A stretch of 50,247 bases of DNA, from contig CAZWFQ010000023.1 in the NCBI GenBank assembly GCA_964633225.1, positions 1 through 50,247 of the forward strand, written 5' to 3'. The notes under the pieces are model-generated. The model made no database searches, was not told the DNA's origin, and saw nothing but the letters and a program-made list of their open reading frames with translations. This DNA comes from JAKQIM01 sp964633225 (GTDB lineage Bacteria > Chloroflexota > Anaerolineae > Anaerolineales > UBA4823). Both the position numbers and the translations under genes were made by a program. Below, in pieces: positions 24,879-33,165 of this stretch. Positions within the stretch are counted from its first letter, which is position 1, and each line of letters opens with the position of its first letter.

Positions 24879-25801
24879 CAGCGTATCCCTTTCAAAACAA
24901 TCAGCACAACCCATTGTAACAACACCAATAATGCACCATACCGCCACCACAGGCCCACTGTTTGATCAATGCGCAAACGCGTGATCAGGGTCTGGAAGAC
25001 CGAGATCAGCAACAGCAGCGGTAAAGTTTTGATCACAAAGTCTAACGGGCCATTGATTCCGCCCATGTACAGGGCCGCAATCATGGTCAGGCCCACCAGC
25101 ATCTCTGTTGTGCGGCCAACGTGAAAGAACACCAGCCCACGGCCGCTGTAATCGGTCAGTGCACCCGCCACGATCTCCGTTTCAGCTTCCGGCGCATCGA
25201 ACGGCGGCATCTCCAGCTTGCCCATCAACCCGATCACCGCCACAATAAAACCAATCGGCTGGGTGAACATCAGCCACGCGCCCTGGTTGCCGGCAACAAT
25301 ATCATTCATCCGCCAGCTCCCCACCGCCAGGGCCGGGCCCAGCATAGCCATCATGAACGGCGCCTCATACGCAAAAAGCTGGGTCAGCGTTCGGGTGGCG
25401 CCCACCAGCGAAAAACGGCTGCGCGTGTTCCATCCAGCCAGGCCCGTAGAAAGCGTCAACAAGCTCAATAGATACAGCGTCACGATCAAATCGCCGTCAA
25501 AGCTGTAAGCCGCCGGGAAGCCCCACAGTGGCACGTACAACCCCGCCGTCAGCACACCCGCTATACCCGCCACCGGCAGGCCCACAAATAGATAAGGGTT
25601 GACCTCAGAGGGAATGATCTCTTCCTTCAACAGCAGCTTGAGGGTATCTGCCATCGGCTGGAACCAGCGTGGGCCAATCCGGTTTTGCAACCGCGCCACC
25701 AGCTTGCGGTGGGCCCACTCATACAACAGCCCGGTCATGATCAAGCCCAACCCACCCGGGAATAACAGCATGTAAATAAGCGGAGGAATTACCAGTTTCA
25801 T
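24878..25801 (-). CDS. NuoH/HycD-like membrane subunit of group 4 hydrogenase
   Basis: This is a 307-aa membrane protein with about eight helices, homologous to complex I NuoH and formate hydrogenlyase HycD. It attaches the peripheral hydrogenase module to the membrane arm. Visible features are ARLQNRIGPRWFQPMADTLK near the N-terminus, typical of NuoH, and ALAVGSWRMNDIVAGNQGAW. Another is the acidic loop MPPFDAPEAETEIVAGALTD, whose Glu/Asp-rich sequence is a hallmark of the family. The start overlaps the stop of the large-subunit gene by four bases. Confidence 0.92.
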   Translation of the reverse strand: MKLVIPPLIYMLLFPGGLGLIMTGLLYEWAHRKLVARLQNRIGPRWFQPMADTLKLLLKEEIIPSEVNPYLFVGLPVAGIAGVLTAGLYVPLWGFPAAYSFDGDLIVTLYLLSLLTLSTGLAGWNTRSRFSLVGATRTLTQLFAYEAPFMMAMLGPALAVGSWRMNDIVAGNQGAWLMFTQPIGFIVAVIGLMGKLEMPPFDAPEAETEIVAGALTDYSGRGLVFFHVGRTTEMLVGLTMIAALYMGGINGPLDFVIKTLPLLLLISVFQTLITRLRIDQTVGLWWRYGALLVLLQWVVLIVLKGIR

Positions 25802-27594
25802 TTGTTGCCGCCTCGTTTATAGAAATCAATCCCATGTTGGCGCAATTTTTCCCACGTCCAAATCTCGGTGTGGTGGGCATCGCCCTTCGAGCTGGCCGAG
25901 CGCACGCCGTGGTGCATAGAATTATCACGCACCACCACCATGCGATCGTTGCACGAAAAGCATGGGTCCATGCCCGCAATCAATAAAGGCACATCCGCCA
26001 ATTGGCGGCCAATCGCCTGGTTCAGCACCGAAGTCCAGTTGCACAGGCTTGGTGTGCGCACCTTCACCCGTTCCGGCATATCACTGCCGTTGCTCTTCAC
26101 AAAGTAAAACGCCTCGCCGCGCGGGGCTTCCACCCGGCTCACCGTTTCGCCCGCCGGTATGCGGCGCGGCATACGTGTCGCCAGCTCAGTATCGGGCAGG
26201 TTATCCAGGATCGTGCGGATGGCAGCGCAGCTCACAAACAACTCCTTCAAGCGCACCTTGAAGCGCGCTTCCAGGTCGCCAGCCGTGTCCATCACCACGC
26301 TCACCGGAAAACGCCGGTAAGCCCCATACGGAGCTTCCACCCGCACATCACGGATCACGCCCGAGGCCCGCGCTGTTGGGCCCAGAGCGCCCAGGTATTC
26401 GGCCTGTGCCAGGCTCATCGTACCAATATCGCGTGTACGCTGCAAGAACATCGAGTCGGTGGTCACCACCTCATAATAATGCCGTGAGCGCTGTTCAAGG
26501 TAATCCAGCCCCGCCCGCAGCGCATCTGCTTGCGCATAATTGATGTCTTGCTTCACCCCGCCCAACAGGCAGATAGAATAATTCACCCGGTTGCCCGTAA
26601 TCTGCTCCAACAGGTCCATCACCGTTTCGCGATCGCGCCAACTGTACATGAACAGCGTATCGAAACCCGCCTCGTGCGCCGCCACACCCAGCCACAACAG
26701 GTGGCTGTGGATGCGTTCCAGGCCCGCCACGATCTCGCGGATCGCCTGGGCCCGCAAGGGCACTTCCACCCCCGCCAGTTGCTCAACCGCATTGCTGTAT
26801 GCCGATGCATGCGTATGCGAGCAAATGCCGCACACCCGCTCTAGCAAATACAGGTTTTGAATGTAATTCCGGCTCTCAGTGGCCTTCTCAAGCCCGCGGT
26901 GCACATAACCCAGGCGCATGCTCGCCGCCACCACGATCTCGCCTTCCACCGTGAACTCGAAATGCCCGGGCTCTTTCAAAGCCGGGTGCTGCGGACCAAT
27001 CGGCACAATAAAGCGCCCGCCGCCCTGGTCCACAATCGGCTTCTCCAGCCCATCCATCGAAGCAATTGTTTTTGCCGAGGGAATTTCCGTATCCTTCAGT
27101 AGTGGGTACACGCCGTCCGGCCAATCCTCAGGCAAAAAGAGATGGGCTGTATCCTCCAGGCCAGTCGGATAGACCCCAAACATCTCAGCAAACTCACGTT
27201 CAAAAAAGCCCGCCGCCGGGATGCGCGCCGCAATGCTTGGCACGCTGCCACCGTGGCGCGGCAGTTTGACACGCAGCGTGGTCACCGCCGCCCCACCGCA
27301 GAAGTGATACAGCGCCTCGAGATAATCTTCCTCCGGGCCATGATCCAACCCCGTGATCGCCGCCAGGTATCCCCAGCCGTTATCATACAGGGCCGATGCC
27401 GCCGTCAGCAGGTCCTTCGCCTCAATGTTCACGTCCACACGGTTCGGCTCAGGGCTGTTAAAGTCCAGCGCCACCGCACTCTGGCTGGCAATCGGTTCCA
27501 AATACTCACGCACTTTGAGAAAACGAGGTTCCACATCCGCCAACAATTCGGCATTTACCGGCTTCGGTGTAGGAGCAGGAGCAGTCGCAACCAT
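25798..27594 (-). CDS. Group 4 [NiFe]-hydrogenase large subunit with fused NuoC domain (HycE-like)
   Basis: This is the catalytic subunit, 598 aa. Residues ~1-170 form a NuoC/30-kDa domain (HYFCGG-type region, REFAEMFGVYPTGL). The NuoD-like catalytic part follows. Nickel ligands are present: RVCGICSHTHA (~253) and DPCFSCNDR (~546). It is therefore a genuine hydrogenase rather than a complex I subunit or an Ehr-type relative lacking cysteines. After the presumed processing site behind CNDR there are about 48 residues ending in a His-rich, basic tail (MHHGVRSAS, DAHHTEIW). This would be cleaved by the maturation protease encoded at 23972-24508. It probably evolves or consumes H2 using ferredoxin, coupled to ion movement. 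Confidence 0.93.
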   Translation of the reverse strand: MVATAPAPTPKPVNAELLADVEPRFLKVREYLEPIASQSAVALDFNSPEPNRVDVNIEAKDLLTAASALYDNGWGYLAAITGLDHGPEEDYLEALYHFCGGAAVTTLRVKLPRHGGSVPSIAARIPAAGFFEREFAEMFGVYPTGLEDTAHLFLPEDWPDGVYPLLKDTEIPSAKTIASMDGLEKPIVDQGGGRFIVPIGPQHPALKEPGHFEFTVEGEIVVAASMRLGYVHRGLEKATESRNYIQNLYLLERVCGICSHTHASAYSNAVEQLAGVEVPLRAQAIREIVAGLERIHSHLLWLGVAAHEAGFDTLFMYSWRDRETVMDLLEQITGNRVNYSICLLGGVKQDINYAQADALRAGLDYLEQRSRHYYEVVTTDSMFLQRTRDIGTMSLAQAEYLGALGPTARASGVIRDVRVEAPYGAYRRFPVSVVMDTAGDLEARFKVRLKELFVSCAAIRTILDNLPDTELATRMPRRIPAGETVSRVEAPRGEAFYFVKSNGSDMPERVKVRTPSLCNWTSVLNQAIGRQLADVPLLIAGMDPCFSCNDRMVVVRDNSMHHGVRSASSKGDAHHTEIWTWEKLRQHGIDFYKRGGNK

Positions 27595-28094
27595 TACAAT
27601 ACCTTCCCTTCTGTGATAGGAGCCGGGGCTGCCTTCGCCGGAGAGCGCAGGCTTCCCAACAGTTTAACAATACCATCAATGATCGCTTCGGGCCTGGGCG
27701 GGCAACCAGGAATGTAGGCGTTAACCGGGATCACCGTGTCTACGCCGCCCATCACATTGTAACAACCGTCAAAAACACCCCCCTGCACACCGCAAGACCC
27801 AACCACCACCACAAACTTCGGATCCGGCATCTGCTGGTAGGTGCGCAGCAAACGCTCGCGGGCCTGCAGCGAAACCGGCCCCGTGCAGATCAGCACATCC
27901 GCATGCCGTGGACTGCCGATCAGCTTAACCCCCAGGCGCTCAGCATCGTAGCGCGGGGTCAGCGTAGCCAGGATCTCGATATCACAACCGTTACAAGAAC
28001 CAGAGTTAAAGTGCACCACATAGATTGAATTGGTGAACGCCCAAGTTTTGACCTTACCAATCACTTCGTTCCATCGCTCACTTAATGAAGTCAT
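27594..28094 (-). CDS. [NiFe]-hydrogenase small subunit (HycG/NuoB-like)
   Basis: This 166-aa subunit binds the proximal [4Fe-4S] cluster. The ligands are visible as SGSCNGCD (~33-36), VVGSCGVQGG and IPGCPPRPE, the C-x2-C, C, C-P pattern of NuoB/HycG. It lacks the extra clusters of uptake-hydrogenase small subunits and has no signal peptide, so it is cytoplasmic and membrane-attached. Its last base pair overlaps the large-subunit start. Confidence 0.93.
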   Translation of the reverse strand: MTSLSERWNEVIGKVKTWAFTNSIYVVHFNSGSCNGCDIEILATLTPRYDAERLGVKLIGSPRHADVLICTGPVSLQARERLLRTYQQMPDPKFVVVVGSCGVQGGVFDGCYNVMGGVDTVIPVNAYIPGCPPRPEAIIDGIVKLLGSLRSPAKAAPAPITEGKVL

Positions 28095-28101
28095 TTCACA
28101 C

Positions 28102-28422
28102 CTATCCTAAGATCAAAGCAACCAATACTAAAATCAAACCGCCCAGGTAAGCCCCGGTCACGGCATCCAGGCCGCCGCTGCCAGCCATCAAAATACCCAG
28201 GTGCAGCACCGCAAAGAACAAAGCCACCACAAAGAACTGCCGGTAACCTGGCGCCGCCTGGTAACTGGGCCCCGCCTCGCCGCTGGCATAAATCGCCAGC
28301 TTTTCAGGCGTAGAAGGCCCTCCCGGCCCAGACAGCAGGCGGCCAATCAAGGTCAGCACACCCACCAGGAGCATATAAACCAAGAACGCAACTACAGGAG
28401 ATAATAACAGGCTCATATCCAT
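28102..28422 (-). CDS. NuoA-like small membrane subunit
   Basis: This is a 106-aa protein with three hydrophobic helices. The segment PEKLAIYASGEAGPS followed by YRQFFVVALFFAVLHLGILM resembles NuoA (K..pYe.G, then F..ALlFliFD.E). The usual acidic residues of the second helix are replaced by HLG. It lies between the antiporter-like subunits and the small subunit, in the position where complex I-like clusters place NuoA. The assignment is by pattern and context. Confidence 0.7.
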   Translation of the reverse strand: MDMSLLLSPVVAFLVYMLLVGVLTLIGRLLSGPGGPSTPEKLAIYASGEAGPSYQAAPGYRQFFVVALFFAVLHLGILMAGSGGLDAVTGAYLGGLILVLVALILG

Positions 28423-28430
28423 GCTACCCT

Positions 28431-29870
28431 TTACTGGAACAGTGTACCCAGCCAGCCCACCGCGCCGCTAAAATACGCTCGCAGCGATAGGCTTGCCGGT
28501 TCAGTCAACCAATTCATCAGGCCGGGCCAAAAACCCAATACCAAGATCGCGGCCGCCAGCACCCCCAACGGGATCAGCATGCTCAGCGGTACCTTCTCGC
28601 CCATTTGCACAGCCTCTGAAGGCTCTTTCCGGTACATCGCATTCACCATCGGCGCATAATATCCCAAAGAGAGCACACTGTTCAGCGCCGCAAAGATCAC
28701 CAACCCAATCACCAGCCCATCTTTGGTTTCAAAACCTGCCACAAAGATCTGCCATTTTGACATAAAACCAGCCAATGGGGGCAGCCCGCCCAATCCCAAC
28801 ACCGCCAGGCTCAGTGCCAGGGCCGGGATGGGATAGCGCCGGGCCGCGCCGTTCAAATCGCCCATGGTCAGCGGATCATGGCGGTCAAAGGCCAGGTGCA
28901 GGGCATACAGCAGTGCCCCTGCCGCCAAAAAGGCCAGGCCCTTCATGATCCCGTGGTTGATAATGTGGAAGAAAGCCCCTTGCGCCCCCAACTGCCCCGC
29001 TGCAATCACCTCTTCCCCCGCATAGAACGCAATCCCCAGGCCGATCAACATGTACCCCACGTGGCTCAGGCTCGAATAAGCCAGCACACGCTTCACCTGT
29101 GCCTTCGGCCCCGAGGCCACCTGCTTCAAAGCCAGGAAGTTGCCGAAGAACATATTCAACGCCCCAAAGATCATCAGCAGCAGGCCCCAAGAAGTCGAAA
29201 CCCCAGCCAGCGCACTGATCACCCGCAGCAAAGCCACCAGGCCCGTCTCAATCACCACGCCCGAAAGCATTGCACTGATCCCGCTGGGTGCCTGGGAATG
29301 GGCATCCGGCAGCCAGGTATGCATCGGCACCATTGCAATCTTGACACCGAAGCCGATGATGAACAACGCCCCGGCTGCCAACAGCCCCAACGATGGCTGT
29401 GCCGAGGTGCGCAAGTGCTGCAGATCCAAAGTCCCCGTGCTGGCCAAAACCAGCGCAATCCCAAACAGCACAAATACCGAACCCGTGGCGCTCTGCACCA
29501 GGTATTTGATCCCCGATTCCAAAGCCGCTGCCTGGCGGCGGTAAAAAGCCACCAGCAAGTATGACGAAACAGCCATCGCTTCAAACCAGACCCACAGGTT
29601 GAACAGATCGCTGGCGCAGCCCAGGCCAATGATCACACCGATCATCGCCAACAGCATCGCATAGTATTTCTCTTCGCCNNNNNNNNNNNNNNNNNNNNNN
29701 NNNNNNNNNNNNNNNNNNNNNNNNNNNNNNNNNNNNNNNNNNNNNNNNNNNNNNNNNNNNNNNNNNNNNNNNNNNNNNTTTTGCTGCACCCCCAGGCGGC
29801 CCAGCAGGTACACCAACGGTGAAGCGAAGAGTGGGATTGCTACACCCCAGATAAAATTCATTGAATTCAT
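28431..29870 (-). CDS. NuoM/NuoN/MrpD-like ion-translocating subunit (contains assembly gap)
   Basis: This is an antiporter-like membrane subunit, read as ~479 residues including 33 unknown ones. I chose ATG 29870 (MNSMNFIWG) over more distant upstream starts that would run into the preceding gene. Typical motifs are KYYAMLLAMIG..GCASDLFNLWVWFEAMAVSSYLLV, VKIAMVPMHTWLPDAHSQAP, KRVLAYSSLSHVGYMLIGLG and FFHIINHGIMKGLAFLAAGA. These include the conserved Glu and Lys residues of proton-pumping subunits. Only 30 residues precede the gap. Relatives usually have around 100 before KYYA, so the real gap is probably longer than 100 bases. Confidence 0.9.
   Translation of the reverse strand: MNSMNFIWGVAIPLFASPLVYLLGRLGVQQXXXXXXXXXXXXXXXXXXXXXXXXXXXXXXXXXXGEEKYYAMLLAMIGVIIGLGCASDLFNLWVWFEAMAVSSYLLVAFYRRQAAALESGIKYLVQSATGSVFVLFGIALVLASTGTLDLQHLRTSAQPSLGLLAAGALFIIGFGVKIAMVPMHTWLPDAHSQAPSGISAMLSGVVIETGLVALLRVISALAGVSTSWGLLLMIFGALNMFFGNFLALKQVASGPKAQVKRVLAYSSLSHVGYMLIGLGIAFYAGEEVIAAGQLGAQGAFFHIINHGIMKGLAFLAAGALLYALHLAFDRHDPLTMGDLNGAARRYPIPALALSLAVLGLGGLPPLAGFMSKWQIFVAGFETKDGLVIGLVIFAALNSVLSLGYYAPMVNAMYRKEPSEAVQMGEKVPLSMLIPLGVLAAAILVLGFWPGLMNWLTEPASLSLRAYFSGAVGWLGTLFQ
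29679..29778. other. Assembly gap (100 N)
   Basis: A run of exactly 100 Ns lies in the NuoM/N-like gene. The round number suggests a placeholder of unknown true length. Confidence 0.97.
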
Positions 29871-29884
29871 ATCATCATCCAGAC

Positions 29885-31726
29885 TCAGAAGGTCTGCCCC
29901 CATACCGAGGCAGCCAACAGCCCTAACACAAACACAAGACCCAGCACAATACCCAGCACATTCCAATTCAACACACCGGTTTGGGTATGCGCCAGGCCCC
30001 GCCCCACCAGCTTAGCCACGTTGACAATCTGGCGGTTCAACCACTCAAAGCCAAAACTGGAGCGCGCCCAGCCCACAAACACGTTCTCGCTCCGTTTTAG
30101 CTCAACCCCTGCCCCTGAGGCCCGTCGCGCCCCCCATGCCCCCACTGCCAGCCCTATGCCCACCACCACCATCGCCGCCCACGTCAGCGGCGCAGTCACA
30201 ATTTCCTTTACCAATTCCAGCAAAGAAACATCATGGATCTCGTGGTAAGGCAGGCTGCCGTGCAAGAAAGAAGCAAACGTTCCCGCCAACAGCCAGCTCA
30301 ACAGCGCCGCCACAGCCAGCGGTACCAGCGCAGCGTTCATAAAAGCAGTCCTGCCCGCATGCACATGCAGATTGCTGCGCGGGTGTCCATAGAAAACCAT
30401 CCACACCATGCGGAAGGTATACAGCGCCGTCAGGCCCGCCCCCACCAGCATGATCAACAACGCCCAGGTCGGGCCGCCGGTCAAGCCGGCTTCTAACACC
30501 AGCTCTTTGCTCCAGAAGCCGTTCAAAATAGGCAGGCCCGCCAGGGCCAGCGCACCGATCACGAACACATTGCGCACCAGGGGCATCTGTTTGCCCAGCT
30601 CGCCCATCTTGCGCATATCGCGCGTCCCCACCGCATGGATCACTGCCCCCGCCGCCAAAAATAGCAGCGCTTTGAAGATCGCATGGCTGAAGAGGTGGAA
30701 CTGGCTCGCAAACACCCCGCCTACCCCCACCGCATACACCATATAACCAAGCTGGCTGACGGTTGAATAGGCCAGCACACGTTTCAAATCATCTGCCGCC
30801 AACGCCATCAGTGCCGCCAGCAGGGCCGTCAGAACACCCACGATCACCACAGCATCTTTCCAGCCGGGTACCGCTTCAAATGCCGGGTAGAACCGGGCCA
30901 GCAGGTACACACCCGCGTTGACCATGGTGGCGGCATGGATCAATGCACTGACCGGGGTCGGTGCTTCCATCGCATCCGGCAGCCAGGTCTGGAATGGAAC
31001 CTGTGCCGACTTAGCCGCCGCCGCTGCCAGGAAACCAAATGCCATCAGGCTCAACAAGCCCGCTGGCAGGCTCGAAGCCTGGGCCAGGAATTCATTGATC
31101 TGGAAAGTCCCCAGGTTCGCATACACCACCAGCGCACCGATCAACAGCCCCACACCCCCCAACTGGGTCATGATCAAGGCTTTAATACCACCCGCCACGG
31201 CCTTGGGGTCATCATTGTTGAATGAAATCAGCGCATAAGAAGTCAGGGCTGTGATTTCCCAGAAGAAGAACAAGAACAGCAGGCTGCTGCTCAGGGCCAG
31301 CCCTCCCATGGCGCCAATGAAGATCAGCACCAGGGCATAATAACGGCTCAGGTGCGCTTCACCGTGCATGTAATCAACCGAAAAGATCACGCACAAGCTG
31401 CCGATCACCGAAGCCACCACCGCCAGGAAAACACCCAGGCCATCTGGCACAAAAGTCATCGCCCCAATCGCCGAAACCGCCGGGTTATTTCCGCCAACCG
31501 CAATGCTCAACGCAATATCAGAAGAAGAGAAAGCCAACAATGCCAGGGCTGCCACAGCCCCAGCCACGCTGAAGCCCACTGCCAGCCCATGCTGCCAGCG
31601 CGCCCGGCCTTCTGATAACGCTTTGTCAGCCACCGTGTCCACCGGCCAAATAGAAGCCGCGATAAAGATCGCCAGAGCGCCCAGCCAGGGGAATAAGATT
31701 ACAAGTGGGATCAAGATACCAGGCAT
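29885..31726 (-). CDS. NuoL/MrpA-like ion-translocating subunit
   Basis: This is a 613-aa polytopic protein. Characteristic NuoL-type motifs are SVDYMHGEAHLSRYYALVL, FFFWEITALTSYALISF with the key Glu, and AKSAQVPFQTWLPDAMEAPTPVSALIHAATMV. DDLKRVLAYSTVSQLGYM and FHLFSHAIFKALLFLAAGAV also fit. A C-terminal extension (~440-613) with a long amphipathic region and final helix fits the lateral helix of NuoL/HyfB. It pumps H+ or Na+ as part of the membrane arm. It is followed 14 bases later by the second antiporter-like subunit. Confidence 0.93.
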   Translation of the reverse strand: MPGILIPLVILFPWLGALAIFIAASIWPVDTVADKALSEGRARWQHGLAVGFSVAGAVAALALLAFSSSDIALSIAVGGNNPAVSAIGAMTFVPDGLGVFLAVVASVIGSLCVIFSVDYMHGEAHLSRYYALVLIFIGAMGGLALSSSLLFLFFFWEITALTSYALISFNNDDPKAVAGGIKALIMTQLGGVGLLIGALVVYANLGTFQINEFLAQASSLPAGLLSLMAFGFLAAAAAKSAQVPFQTWLPDAMEAPTPVSALIHAATMVNAGVYLLARFYPAFEAVPGWKDAVVIVGVLTALLAALMALAADDLKRVLAYSTVSQLGYMVYAVGVGGVFASQFHLFSHAIFKALLFLAAGAVIHAVGTRDMRKMGELGKQMPLVRNVFVIGALALAGLPILNGFWSKELVLEAGLTGGPTWALLIMLVGAGLTALYTFRMVWMVFYGHPRSNLHVHAGRTAFMNAALVPLAVAALLSWLLAGTFASFLHGSLPYHEIHDVSLLELVKEIVTAPLTWAAMVVVGIGLAVGAWGARRASGAGVELKRSENVFVGWARSSFGFEWLNRQIVNVAKLVGRGLAHTQTGVLNWNVLGIVLGLVFVLGLLAASVWGQTF

Positions 31727-31729
31727 ACG

Positions 31730-32050
31730 CTACCCTTTCAACATGTCTACTTCTGACACATCTACTGTGTTAAAGCGCCGGCGGATCTGGATTGCCAATG
31801 CCAGCCCCACCACCGCCACCATGGTATCCGCCACAATCACCGTCGCTGCCAGGCTTTGTCCAGTGCCCGCCCGTCCGCTGGCTTGCCCAGCCAATACCAA
31901 TGCCAAAACCGCCGCCTTGACCATGATCTGTAATACCATCACGATCTTGATCAGGTTGCGCGTGATCAACAAGCCGTAAAGGCCCACCGCCATCAGGCCG
32001 ATGATGCCAGCCAAGACAACGTTATAAGGAGTGAACCATTCTGCATTCAT
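31730..32050 (-). CDS. NuoK/MrpC-like membrane subunit
   Basis: This is a 106-aa protein with three membrane helices, in the NuoK/MnhC family. GLYGLLITRNLIKIVMVLQIMVKAAVLALV matches the family's central region, and ATVIVADTMVAVVGLALAIQI the third helix. In the second helix the usual Glu of NuoK is not obvious. It overlaps the upstream MbhD-like gene by four bases and lies three bases before the NuoL-like gene. Confidence 0.85.
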   Translation of the reverse strand: MNAEWFTPYNVVLAGIIGLMAVGLYGLLITRNLIKIVMVLQIMVKAAVLALVLAGQASGRAGTGQSLAATVIVADTMVAVVGLALAIQIRRRFNTVDVSEVDMLKG

Positions 32051-32664
32051 GCTTTACCCTCGGGTGACGCTTGTGGAGGTGTTTTTTCTGCCAGGCGCGG
32101 TTGGTCAGCCTGGATATATTCTTGCGATTGGGGAACCTGCCCCATGACCTCGGTCAGTGTATGCAGGCCCGAGCGCTGGCGAGATTTCCCCTCTGCCAGC
32201 AAGCCAAGCATCCCCATCACCCCCGAAAAGATCAGCACCATCTGGATCCATACATCTAGCACGCGCTGCTGCCAAAGCACACTGCGCATCGACACGGTTG
32301 CCGTTGCCTCATCGCCCCCACCCGTAATCCCCACCAGGGGCAGGGCCAGGCCCGCCAACAACAGTGCCGCCGCCAGGCTGACCACGATCGCCAACGGCTT
32401 CGGGATCAACGACGCCGGATCATACGCATCATCACCGATGACACTGATGGCGTACACCAACAACACCGTCACCAGGCCAGCGCCAACGCTCAATTCAATT
32501 GCCGCCACCTGGTAAGCCTTCAGCATGTACAGCATAATTGATACGATCGCACTGATACAAGCCAGGTACAACGTAGCCACCAGGATGCGGGTTGTGCGCA
32601 TCGCGCGGTAGGCGCATACAATCGCTCCCACGCACAACACCAGGTAAAGCCAGCTTATTTCCAT
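32047..32664 (-). CDS. MbhD/MbhE-like (NuoJ/MrpB-related) membrane subunit
   Basis: This is a 205-aa membrane protein. The N-terminal ~80 residues match the MbhD/DUF4040-type, NuoJ-like pattern: AYRAMRTTRILVATLYLACISAI, then QVAAIELSVGAGLVTVLLVY. The following helices resemble MbhE. The last ~50 residues are polar and carry no domain. It is the first membrane gene of the hydrogenase operon, overlapping the receiver-protein gene by ten bases. Subunits of this type are found in Mrp antiporters and Mbh-type hydrogenases, supporting an ion-coupled enzyme. Confidence 0.78.
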   Translation of the reverse strand: MEISWLYLVLCVGAIVCAYRAMRTTRILVATLYLACISAIVSIMLYMLKAYQVAAIELSVGAGLVTVLLVYAISVIGDDAYDPASLIPKPLAIVVSLAAALLLAGLALPLVGITGGGDEATATVSMRSVLWQQRVLDVWIQMVLIFSGVMGMLGLLAEGKSRQRSGLHTLTEVMGQVPQSQEYIQADQPRLAEKTPPQASPEGKA

Positions 32665-33041
32665 GCAGTCAACACCTCCGAATCATGTATCTGCCGTAAG
32701 CATTCTAACAGATCATCGGGCGGACAGCCTTTGAGCAAGAACGCATCTGCCCCAGCCTGCCGGGCCTCTGAACGATAGCCAGCATAAAGAGTCAAAATCA
32801 CCACTGCCACTTTGGGCCAGCGGCATTTTATCATACGTGTCGCCTGAATGCCATCCATCCCAGGCATACGCACATCCATGATCACCACGTCAGGTTGCAA
32901 CTGCTCCACCTGCTGAACAGCTTGCAAACCATCCGCAGCCTCGCCGACCACATCTACCCCCAACCCAGAATCCAGGGCCACCAAAAAAGCGCACAGCCCG
33001 GCCCGGGCCGGCGGACGGTCTTCCACGATCAAAATCTTCAC
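32655..33041 (-). CDS. Receiver-only response regulator
   Basis: This is a 128-aa CheY-like protein. VEDRPPAR supplies the acidic pocket, DVVIMDVRMPGMDG the phosphoacceptor Asp (~55), and FLLKGCPPDDL the conserved Lys. The usual switch Thr/Ser is present in VILTLYAG. There is no DNA-binding domain. Its 3' end overlaps the first hydrogenase membrane gene by ten bases, so it is translated with the hydrogenase. It may be a NarL-type regulator that lost its HTH, or a protein-protein regulator. The adjacent upstream kinase/regulator pair could be its partner. Confidence 0.85.
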   Translation of the reverse strand: MKILIVEDRPPARAGLCAFLVALDSGLGVDVVGEAADGLQAVQQVEQLQPDVVIMDVRMPGMDGIQATRMIKCRWPKVAVVILTLYAGYRSEARQAGADAFLLKGCPPDDLLECLRQIHDSEVLTAWK

Positions 33042-33092
33042 TTCAAAAGCTCCAATCGATACAACATGGCTGATGCCCTTTCACACAAATAC

Positions 33093-33098
33093 AGTATA
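33093..33098 (-). promoter_or_regulatory. Putative -10 box of the hydrogenase operon
   Basis: On the minus strand TATACT lies about 50 bases before the receiver gene start, immediately after the T-run of the upstream terminator. No clear -35 is visible. Confidence 0.35.
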
Positions 33099-33100
33099 AC

Positions 33101-33137
33101 AAAAAACCCGCCTGATCCCATCGGATGAAGAGCGGGC
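33101..33137 (-). terminator. Rho-independent terminator after the NarL-type regulator
   Basis: On the minus strand GCCCGC (33137-33132) pairs with GCGGGT (33111-33106) across a 20-base loop and is followed directly by a run of Ts. It lies 28 bases after the stop of the response-regulator gene and separates that operon from the hydrogenase operon. Confidence 0.75.
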
Positions 33138-33165
33138 TTCTTCTACATCAAAAAGATGATTTATT

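Noticed and set aside
25798..28094. Interpretation of the hydrogenase cluster as respiratory complex I
   Set aside because: The large subunit keeps all four nickel cysteines and a maturation protease is encoded, while NuoE, NuoF and NuoG are absent.
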